NCBI GenBank assembly: GCA_036768485.1
Contig: JAVLUZ010000145.1
Span: 1,560,785 to 1,624,784, forward strand
Length of the DNA stretch: 64,000 bases
DNA from: Mermis nigrescens
Lineage: Eukaryota > Nematoda > Enoplea > Mermithida > Mermithidae
Direction of reading: 5' to 3'
Within the stretch, counting starts at the first letter, position 1. Every line of letters starts with the position of its first letter. Shown piece after piece: positions 10,113 through 20,800 of the stretch. Below the pieces are notes generated by a model, which had not been told where the DNA came from, ran no database searches, and saw only the letters and a program-made list of their open reading frames with translations. The position numbers and the translations under genes were made by a program.

Positions 10113-12777
10113 TTTAAGACACAATTTCTGAGAAGTTCAACCTTCGACAATGGTGAGTTGTGATAAGTCAAAAATTAATCATACCTCAAAACAAGATATA
10201 TAGCACAGTTTTTTATTCTAAATATCATGATGCTATTCATTCGACTTGAAAACAAAAATTCGCTGTGCGACAGTACGCCAAACATTGAATTTTCCGCCAT
10301 TTTCACCATTTTTCATTGCTTTTATTAAAATTCGATCTTCTCCACGAATAATTAATATCATCCATTCAAACAGCTTTCAATCGATAGAAGGATAAATTTT
10401 CAATTAGCTGAATGCAAAAACTTTTGATACATTCTAATTTACACTTTACACTGCGGTTTAAACTCAATAAGTATTCGTTAAAAATTACAAAAAATTTTAA
10501 CTTATTTTCGGTTCCTGTAGGCCCCTTACATATACAGCAAAAATTTTTGCGCTTTTTACACAGCTTGTGCCTTGGACTAAATACAAAAAAAATTTTATCA
10601 AAAAAAGTACCCTGGACCACCAAAACAAGCGTCCGATTGACCCAATATACCCAAATTTGCATATAAAAACAGTGCATTGCATAAGCACAGCCTTTTTTCA
10701 ACGAATACTATCCGTGAAAACAGCTACCAATTCATAGAGAAAAAAATTTCTTATCAGCTGAATGCAAAAAATTGTTATGCACTTTACTTATCACTTTACA
10801 CTGCAGTTTAAACTTAATACATATTCTTTGAAAATTACGAAAAATTTCAACATATTTACGGTTCCTGCGGGTCTGTTACATGAAAAGCACAACAGTTTGC
10901 CCTTTTTATGCAGCACATCCCTTAGTCTAAACATAAAAAAAATTTCAGCAAAATAAAAGTACCCTGAACTACCAAAACAAGCGTCCGATTGACCCATTAT
11001 ACCCAACTTTGCATATAAAACAGCGCATTGCATGAGCACAGATTTTTCTCCACGAATAATCAATATCATTCGTTGAAACAGCTACCAATCGATAGAGAAA
11101 ACAATTTCTTATTAGCTGAATGCAAAAATTGTTATAAACTTTACTTTACACTTCATGCTGCGGTTTAAACTTAGTATAGATTCGTTAAAAATTACAAAAA
11201 ATTTTAACATATTTACGGTTCCTGCGGGTCTTTTACGTGAAAAGCAAAAGTTTTTGCCCTTTTTACTCATGGTCTAAATATATAAAGAAATTTATCGAAA
11301 TAAAAGTATCCTGAACTACCAAAAAAACGTCCGAACGACCCATTATACCCAAATTTGCATATAAAAATAGTGCATTGTATGAGCACAGATTTTTCTCAAC
11401 GAATAATCAAAATCATTCGTTGAAACAGCTACCAATCAATAGAGGAAAAAATTTCCTATTAGCTGAAGCAAAAAATTGTTATACACTTCACTTTACACTT
11501 TACATTACACTTTAAACTTAATACATATTCTTTAGGAATTACAATAATTTTAACATATTTACGGTTCCTATGGGTCTGTCCAGGGTACTTTTTTCTGATA
11601 AAATTTTTTTGTATTTAGTCCAAGGCACAAGCTGTGTAGAAAGGGCAAAAATTTTTGCTGTATATGTAAGGGGCCTACAGGAACGGAAAATAAGTTAAAT
11701 TTTTTTGTAATTTTCAACAAATACTTATTAAGTTTAAACCGCAGCGTAAAGTGTAAAGTAAAATGTATAACAATTTTTGCATTCAGCGAATAGGAAATTT
11801 TTTCTCTATCGATTGGTAGCTGTTTCAACGAAGGATATCGATTATTCGTTGAGAAAAATCTGTGCTCATGGAATGCGCTTTTTTATATGCAAATTTGGGT
11901 ATGATGGGTCAATCGGACGCTTGTTTTGGTAGTTCAGGGTACTTTTATTTTGCTAAAATTTTTTTATGTTTAGACTAAGGGATGTGCTGTATAAAAAGGG
12001 CAAACTATTTTGCTTTTCATGTAACAGTCCCGCAGGAACCGTAAATATGTTAAAATTTTTGTAATTTTTAAAGAATATGTATTAAGTTTAAACTGCAGTG
12101 TAAAGTCATAAGTAGAGTGTATAACAATTTTTTGCATTCAGCTGATAAGAAATTTTTTTCTCTATCAATTGATAGCTGTTTTTACGGATAGTATTTGTTG
12201 CAAAAAGGCTCTGCTTATGCAATGCACTGTTTTTATATGCAAATTTGGATATATTGGGTCAATCGGACGCTTGTTTTGGTAGTCCAGGGTACTTTTTTTT
12301 GATAAAATTTTTTTCGTATTTAGTCCAAGGCACAAGCTGTGTAAAAAGGGCAAAAATTTTTGCTGTATATGTAAGGGGCCCAAAGCAACCGAAAATAAGT
12401 TAAAATTTTTTGTAATTTTTAACGAATACTTATTGAGTTTAAACTGCAGTGTAAAGTGTAAATTAATATGTATCAAAAGTTTTTGCATTCAGCTGATTGA
12501 AAATTTATTCTTCTATCGATTGAAAGCTGTTTGAATGAATGATATTGATTATTCGTGGAGAAAATCGAATTTTAATAAAAGTAATGAAAAATGGTGAAAA
12601 TGGCAAAAAATTCAATGTTTGGCGTACTGTAGCACAGCGAATTTTTGTTTTCAAGTCAAATGAATAGCGTCATGATGGTTAGAATAAAAAATTGTGCTAT
12701 ATATGTTGTTTTGAGGTATGATTAATTTTTGACTTATCACAAAGTTGGTCGAACTTCTCAGAAATTGTGTCTTAAAA
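10113..12777. mobile_element. 2.7-kb foldback with internal tandem units
   Basis: The outer arms match in reverse complement over hundreds of bases (TTTAAGACACAATTTCTGAG at 10113 against its complement ending at 12777). Inside each arm a ~340-bp unit (GAAACAGCTACCAATCGATA; CAAGCGTCCGATTGACCCA) repeats in direct order, then inverts near 11575. There is no coding capacity; the open frames are repeat read-through. Confidence 0.8.
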
Positions 12778-12781
12778 ACTA

Positions 12782-13210
12782 TGTTATAACGTTACAGTAG
12801 AACCTAATACGCTCTTTACTAATCGGGTAAAATGAGAAAAAAGAAAAGAAAAAGGGTGCATAATCTTTAATTCTCCATCTTTTAAAAAACCGTACAATAC
12901 AGAAGTGTCCCAGTGTTGCTGTAGGGGCAAGTGTTAGGGGTACTCAAGTTTGTGATAAAACTTTATCAAAAAATTGGGCCGTTTGAAATAAAACAGACTA
13001 TGTACCGTAATTTTTTGCAAGCAGGTCCAGGGATAGTTGTGCCACTTGGGTAACCCCAACATATGTCTACCCCCTACAGCTATAACGGGACATATCTGGG
13101 AGGTGCGTTTTCTTAAAAGATAATAAAGTGAAAATTATGCAACCCTTTTTGTTTACATCCAATATTGAGTATGTGATGAGCGTGTAAAGCTTGGGCGTAA
13201 CGTTATAACA
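12782..13210. mobile_element. MITE with TA duplication (Tc1/mariner-like)
   Basis: Perfect 14-bp inverted ends TGTTATAACGTTAC lie at 12782-12795 and 13197-13210, flanked by TA on both sides. It directly abuts the end of the foldback. It has no transposase frame. Confidence 0.7.
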
Positions 13211-13381
13211 TATAGGAAACTTTTGTTTTTTCTGCAGCGTGTACGCAACTCTCTATGAACGCCGTATACAATTTAAATGTAGAATTGTAGAGGATAAATC
13301 TCTAGATGACTTTTTGTTTTTTAAATTTTTAAGTAGTGCACATTGGGAGTTCAAGGAGTACGGAAATCTGGGGGTGAAAAG

Positions 13382-13597
13382 TACACATGGGCGTGGGGGT
13401 ATGCACTCCCAGAAGTTAAAATACCCCCCAGAATTCAAATTTTGAATTTTTTTGCGATTTTTTGATGCCATTGGATAGTGCTCGATGAGAAACGTCGAAA
13501 AATGGTGTTTTTTTGCCATACGACCACTTTTAAGACTATTTTTTGACATTTGAAAATTTTTTCACCCCCCCCAGAATTTCAGTGCTGCCCACCTATG
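13382..13597 (+). mobile_element. Family A MITE
   Basis: The ends are TACACATGGGC and GCCCACCTATG, with exact duplication GTGAAAAG (13374-13381 and 13598-13605). Confidence 0.85.
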
Positions 13598-13599
13598 GT

Positions 13600-13860
13600 G
13601 AAAAGACACATTTTGGTCAAGTTTTCGACTTGTTTATGTCTGCCAACAACTCCGGTTATGAGACCCAAGAAATTTTTTCTGAAATAAATGTACTGAGGCT
13701 CTAAGGCTACTTTTTGCTTACCACTTAACTTTTTAACGCTCAATACGGAGTTAGATCTAGGGGTTAAAACTTAGCACTATAGTGAATGGTGTAAAAACAG
13801 AATTTGTATAAGATTTCTCTGCCAACTTTTCCGCTTAAGTCAGGATAAATTAAATAGTTA
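13600..13860 (-). repeat. Inverted piece of the 165-bp array
   Basis: The reverse complement carries TTGGCAGACATAAACA, CTCATAACCGGAG and related motifs of the 8690-9990 array. It probably marks the far arm of a larger inverted structure. Confidence 0.55.
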
Positions 13861-13916
13861 AAATAAAAATGTATGCATGCTCTTCACAAAAAACGCATGT
13901 GTGTACACGTGCTCGA

Positions 13917-13922
13917 TTTAAT
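13917..13922 (-). terminator. Candidate poly(A) signal of zc3h10
   Basis: ATTAAA lies on the minus strand about 160 nt downstream of the zc3h10 stop. It is the only near-canonical signal seen there. Confidence 0.35.
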
Positions 13923-14083
13923 TCAATCGAAAAAATGCTACAAATTGATTCGATACAAATACGAACACAAGACATCCGCGCCGCGTGAATTTTGAACGAA
14001 GAAGGGAAACACGTTTACAACGCAATGAAAAACGCGGGATTACGAATTAGTGGCGTGTTTGTAAGCGCATTAAATATTTGTTT

Positions 14084-14330
14084 TCACTTATAATAAACCA
14101 TGGTGGGCAAAAGGCTGCCCAGCGATTGACCTTGATCCACCAAACCGCCGGCGTCGGACGCCGACGATTGGTTGGCGGCGACGGCGTGCCCCGTCACGTG
14201 CTGCCACGTGGCGCGCAAAGCCGCGTTTTCGCTCAGAAGCGACTCGTTGCTCGCGCGCAAGTCGTTCACCGTCTTCAGCAGCAATTCGTACGTGCGTTGC
14301 AGTTCGGCGTTTTCGGCTAGCAAAATCGAC
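14084..14330 (-). CDS. ZC3H10: zc3h10 coding exon 5 with coiled coil and stop
   Basis: The acceptor is TTTCACAG|GTCGATT, phase 2. The exon encodes a heptad-like helix (ELLLKTVNDLRASNESLL) and ends LPTMVYYK then TGA. Its GC content is far above its surroundings. The stop lies in AAGTGAAA, so a weak donor leading to a further exon cannot be excluded. Confidence 0.83.
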
Positions 14331-17300
14331 CTGTGAAATATAAAGTGCTAGTGTAAGCAACAGTCTTGTTGAAAATCGGCTTGTAAAACGTAAAGTGCGA
14401 GTGTGAACAACAGTCTTGTTGAAAATAGACTCTAAATTGCTAGTGTAAACAACAGTCTAGTTAAAAATAGTCTCTAAGTTGCTAGTGTGAACAACAGTCT
14501 TAATGGAAATCGGCTTGTAAAACATGAAGTGCGAGTGTAAACAACAGTCTAGTTGAAAATGGACACTGAATTGCTAGTGTAAACAACAGTCTTGTTGAAA
14601 ATCGGCTTGTAAAAAGTAAACAACAGTCTTGCTAAAATCGGCTTGTAAATGTAAAGTACGAGTGTAAACGGCAGTCTACCTAAAAATCGGCTTGTAAAAT
14701 GTAAACTACGAGTGTAAACAACAGTCAAGCTAAAAATCGGCTTGTACAGCGTGAAGTGCGGTGTAAAGAACAGCCTTGTTAGAAATCGGTTTGTAAAATG
14801 TCAAGTGCGAATGTAAAGAAGATCCTTGTTAAAAATCGGATTGTAAGTGCAAGTGCTAGTGTAAACGACAGCCGTGTTAAAAATCGGCTCGAAAAATAAA
14901 ACAAGCGAATGTAAACAACAGTTCAATAAAAACGGCTTGTAGAACGTAAAGTACGAGTTTAAAGAAAAAATCTGTAGAAAAAACTGCCTGTAAAATAATA
15001 AAGCGAATTTAAAGAATAGTCTTGTTAGCAACATCGACCCGTAAAATAAAAAGTGCGAGGATAAGGAACAGTCTTGCAAGCGAAATGCGCCTGTAAAATG
15101 TAAAGCGTGAGTGTAAAGAACAAGATGTAATGTTAATTCAGCGTAAGGTGCAAAATGCAACGAAGTGAGAGTGTAAAGAGCAGTCTTGCTAAATGTAACG
15201 AACAGTCTCAAAAATATTTACAAGATTTACATTAAGTGTGTAATGTGTGAAATCTATGAAGAAAAGTTCGAGTAAATAATACCCCTTTTAAATGTAGTGA
15301 ACTGCCTTGAACATGCGTTTACATAGGTAAATAGAAACTGTTTAACAAAACCTTCAAATTCTGTGGCAATCAATAGGCATATGAAGTTGTACAATGATGC
15401 AAAATTGTATATTCTAGGCTGTCTCAAAATAATGATCTTGCTGGGTTTGGGGGTTTTCAACCCCCCCAAAATTCGCGATCTTTCGCAACTTTCCAAAAAT
15501 TCCTTGAAACTCGCAGAAAAGGTGTTTTTTAAAGCGTTTCTAGCAATCTGTTTGCTCGAAAGTGACAACACCATATACTCGTGTTTCGGCTATTGTATTT
15601 TGTTCAATTTATTCCATCTTTTTCTATTTTTTTCGAAATATTTTTGTGTTTTCATGCTCTAAAAAGGTAAAGTATCGTCAGAAACGCCGGAAACTATGTT
15701 TTGACGCGTACCCACTATTTTGGGCCCAAAAAAGGCACTTTAAAATTTCATCCCACAGAATTCTAATGCTGTGCATGTCTGTTCAAAATCACTTCCGTAA
15801 CTATTTATGCATGTACATTTGTACATATCTCCTCGTACAAGTTAGTTGAAGATTGCTATTAATATGCAAGGTTTCGTGAAAAAGGTTACAATTATACAGG
15901 TTCACATTTAATTTTTTCTATATTTCTACTGCATTTAAACTAAAAAATAAAATTAAAAAAATTATAATTTACCTTTTAAAAATTATGATTTTAAGAGTGT
16001 AAAAAAGTACTTTTATATAAATGTAAAGAAAATTGTCCACATTCATAAAATCATGAACTTACTACATAAATAGCCTTCGATAATGAACCAAAAATAATAC
16101 GTTCCGCGAGTTAGAGAGACCGAAAATCATAGAAGAACGGGAAAAATTTAAAAATTCACAACCAGAAGAAGTATTCGATTCACAAGTTTCATAAAACATC
16201 TTCTTTCTTAGTTAGCGCCAGACATGATCTGGAAGGGTGTTCAGGAGGGTTTTCACCTCCCCAGAAATTTTTTCACCCCCAGAATTCGCGATTGTCCGAA
16301 AGTTGCCAAAAATTTTCCTAAAAATTCGTTGAAAAGTTGCTTTTAAAAGCGTTGTTAGCCATCGATTTGCTCAAAAGCAGACATGTAACACGAAAGATGG
16401 GGGATCCCCCACCTAAAGTCGGTCGTCCCTCATCCCCCTAAGCCAGATAATTTTTGACCCCCTCCCGATTTTCGAAAAAAAAATTAATTTTTTGGTCGTT
16501 TTTAGGTGTTTTTTGACCGTTTTTGGCCAAAAATTGGCTAGACCTCCCAACCAAAATTTTGAGCCGTTACATGTATGCTCAAATGTGTCAATTGATAACC
16601 GATCAAATGTCTTATGTGTAGGATACAGAAACCATTATAAATATTTATATACGTATAACTTCGATAAGTCAAACTCACTTGAGGCTAGAGTCATCAATAG
16701 ATTCGCGAAGGCGAACCTGAGTTGGATTTGAATACACGGTCTGAGGGCTATTGTAAATTTGGGCGAATTGATTAGATCCAACAACGCTGGGGTTATATGG
16801 CGATTGCATACCACTCGGTCCATAGTCATAAGAACCATACTTCTGCCTTTTTGTATCATTGAATTGGGCATCACTGAAACGGTTGAGGTCAATAGTACAA
16901 TAATAAGACAATACACATTATTTCAGTGACATATGTATGTAGAGTGCTCGCCACGAATGCTGACGCTCTAATATGCTTCACAAGATGATAGAGCTTGTTA
17001 AAGGATATATGTTCAATACTTCGTTCACGTGTGGGCGGAAATGGGACCGACATGTTAAAGATATATCCAGTAACAAGCTCTATCATCCTCTCAAGCATAT
17101 TAGAGCGTCAACTTTCGTGGCGAGTAGTGTACAGGCCCGTATCCAGGATTTTATTCCGGAGGGAGGTCAGATATTTCGAGAACCTCTAGGAGATGGGCAA
17201 AAATAAAGACATTTTTGAGCATATCTCAACGAGCTCTATGCAATGGTTAAAAAATGTTAGGAAAAGTTTTAAAATTTTTCACTTTATTCCATACTCATAT

Positions 17301-17834
17301 TACACAAATCTATCGTTTAAACAATATACACAACTGATTTCTTATCATTCAATCGACGAATAATTTCCTAACTTCTGTCTTTGTAATTAATCTTTGTCAT
17401 TCACAAAGAAAAACAATACAGAAGTTGAATGATTTGACGCGAAGCGCTGAAAAATTTGACATGTTCTACTTGTCAAAATCAAATTTGAGCGCTTTGGGCG
17501 GGCTAGAAGACAAAACTATACATAAGCGATAAATCCGGCGCGAAGCACCGAAAAATTTTGAGTTTAGTAGCTCAAAAGTACGCTGAAAACCTGCTTTGGT
17601 GGTGTTTATACCTACTTTGAGAATTTTTCATGTTTTCCTCTGGGGGACCCTTGTGTGTTTCAAAAATTATTTTTAATTTCCGGGGGGCGGCCCCCGCCCC
17701 CTAAATACGGCCCTACAGATGTATGTGTCCATTTGAAGTAAGAACGGAGGCGATTTAGCAGCTTTAACTTCAAAAATTCTTGAACCCCTAAAATTTAGGT
17801 GCTCTATAATGCAGGTTATATATGAAAAAGTATG

Positions 17835-17869
<35 letters not shown>

Positions 17870-20800
17870 CATACTAATAATAATAATAATAATATTTTGT
17901 ATTATTCCAACTACTACACATATGTAGACATGCGTCCGGAAGATTAGATAGGACCATACGTGCAACAGGGGATGGATCTCTTCACCGAAAGTTGGTTGTC
18001 CCCTCATCCACCCAAAGCAGGAAAATTTTTGAACCTCCCGATATTCGAGAAAAAATGAATTTTTTTGGCCGTTCTTAGGTGTTTTTTGGCCATTCTGACC
18101 AAAAATTTGAGGTCATTTACTCTACTAACCTAAAAATGGCTGAGGACCCCCACCTAAAATTTCGAACCGTTACATCACAGGACCATATATATGTAATTCG
18201 AAAGGATTCTTCCCTTCCTGAAAATTTTTCATCTCCCCCTTCCAAATTCGCGATTTTCACGAAAACAAAAATCGTAGAAAAGGTGTTGCTTTAAACGTTT
18301 TTAGCTATCTGTTTGCTCAAAAAAGTCAGATTTTCGGCGCTTCGGGCCGTTTACGTACATACTAACTTATTCGACTATATTTTGTTCAATTTACTCAAAT
18401 TTTTCTGATATTTTTTTCGAAATGTTTTTTATCGTTTTTACGCTCTAGAAAGATAGAGCATCGGCAGAAACTACCAAAAAATTATGTTTCTGAATTATAT
18501 CTACCATAAATGGACAGCATGGGAATCCTGGAGGGGAGAGGGTGGTGAAATTTTCAAATGCCTTTTCTGGGCCCAAAAACAGCGGATACGCGTTAAAAAA
18601 CCTTTTTCCGGCGTTTCTGACAATGCTCTATCTTTGCAGAGCATAAAAAAATTTCGAAAAAACAAAACATTAAGTCGAATAAATTGAACAAAATATGGTC
18701 AAAACATGAATAAACGGTCGGAAATTTTGACACTTCTGAACAAACAGATGGTCTAAAAACGCTTAAAAAAGCACCTTTTCCGCGAATTTTTCGAAAAATT
18801 CTGAAAAATCGCGAATTCTGGAGAGAAGTGAAAACATTTCGGGGGTGAAAAACATCAACTTTGATAAAACAAAAAAAGCACCCTTCGATTAAAAGATTAT
18901 TACTGTTGAAAAAAGTGAAACGCTCTGCGGTATGGATCTATTAAACCACAGGAAACTATGATATTGAAGACAGAAACCTCCCCAGATCATTTATGAATGT
19001 CCGCCGTTTCAAAGCCCAAAAAAATTTCAAAATTGCATCTCCTCGAATCCCCAAGCTGCGCATGTCTGATTGGGACCCCCGAGAATCCGGAAGGACCCTT
19101 AATTGAACTCGACAATTTTATGCAATTTGGCCCTATCAAACTACCAGAATTAGGTTGTTGCCCAGGTGCATATAATCGCACCTGGGCGTGGGGGGTTTTA
19201 AGGGATATGCACCACACCTGGGCGTGGGGGGGATGCGGGGTGATGCACCCCCCCAGAAACCAAAATACCCCCCAGAAATCAAAATACCCCCCCAGAATTC
19301 AAGTTTTGAAAATTTTTCGTTTTTTCGCAATTTTTTGATGCCAATGGATAGTGCTTGACGAGAAACGTCAAAAAATGGTGTTTTTTCGCCATACCACCAT
19401 TTTTAAGGCCATTTTTTGACCTTTGAAAAATCTTGCACCCCCCAGAATTTTCTTGCTGCCCGCATGATATGCACCCCCGAGAAACTAAAATACCCCCCAA
19501 AATTAAATTTTTGAATTTTTTCTGTTTTTTTCGCAATTTTTCGATGCCAATAGATAGTGCTCGATGAGAAACGTTGTAAAAATGGTGTTTATTCGCCATA
19601 CCACAATTTTTTGATCTTTGAAAAATCTTGCACCCCCAGAATTTCGGTGCCGCCCACCTATGGATATAATGCCAATTGCCAAATACCCTATGTTAATGTT
19701 TTTCGTTGCATAGCTTCCTTTCAAATCTCACTTCGGACTCCGAGGGCCATATTGAACGTCGCGATTATTGTAATAACGAGCTCCAGCCGCCTTTGCTTGT
19801 TTTCCTATTCCCATACGTTGTTGCTGTTCGTAAATCGGATTAATGTGCCAAAAGCGGCACGAATCTCCCCTGCGGCACTTATTGTTCAAAAATTCCTTGC
19901 ACAACGGACGATCGTCGACCTCAGAGATATTAGAGCGATTTAATGGCTAAATTTGCTAATCAATCAATTCATCATTTATAATTCGTTAATTTATATTACA
20001 CAATTTGATAATTTGCTATTCGCGCACATGCGCACTGGGGAGTATGATGCACCCTCTAGCAGGACTTTTAAAAGCATACTCCCTCAGGCCATTTTGGGCC
20101 AAAACCTATCGCTCGAATCATGATTTTAGAGATATTAACTTCATGTATTGCTTTTCATTACGATACACGAAATTCGAGTACAAAGACGGGTAAGAAAATT
20201 GTTCACAGCCGACTTTGAATCGGAACAGATGAGAAATCCGCTATGCAGATAGTTTGAATAACATAAGTTTTGTATGCAACTTATAAACAAAGTAAAAAAT
20301 TTTCGAATTTTTGTTTGAAATTTTTCGTCACTATCTTTTAGAGCAGACAGACAAGTGTTTAAATGCCATTATTTTTTGCTCAATGGTCAGGCCCGTCCCG
20401 TATCCAGGATCTGGCCAAGGGAAGGGGCGCGCAGACCAGAAGTAAATTGGCTAATGCCTCGAAAATTTCGTAGGGATAGCTCGTAAAAACAGCATTTTCC
20501 GACGTTTTTCGACATGTTCTAATCGTCAAGCTCATAAAATTGAAGTTTTTCCAGAAAAAATCCTCTCTCTAAATAGGCTGTGAAAAAAGGCAATTTTTGG
20601 TCTCGCTTCAGGCAGAACTATAGGAAATACTTCACATACGGGCCTAAATATTTTCTGACAAGCAGATGCAATTTTCCCATCTTTCCATCTTACCAGCCAA
20701 AATTCTTTTAACAGCAATACCAGCAATCAGGAACTTTCTTTCACACTATTTCCTATTTGTTTGCTATGCAAGTTAGATACATTTTACATAATCACCTCAG

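Noticed and set aside
14084..14330. Exon 5 of zc3h10 as part of a bZIP gene such as XBP1
   Set aside because: The leucine-rich helix alone looked like a zipper, but no basic region precedes it. Splice phase and order tie it to the CCCH exons, matching ZC3H10.
14335..15240. Regular spacing of a short motif as a CRISPR array
   Set aside because: The units are continuous and degenerate with no unique spacers, and the DNA is an animal intron.
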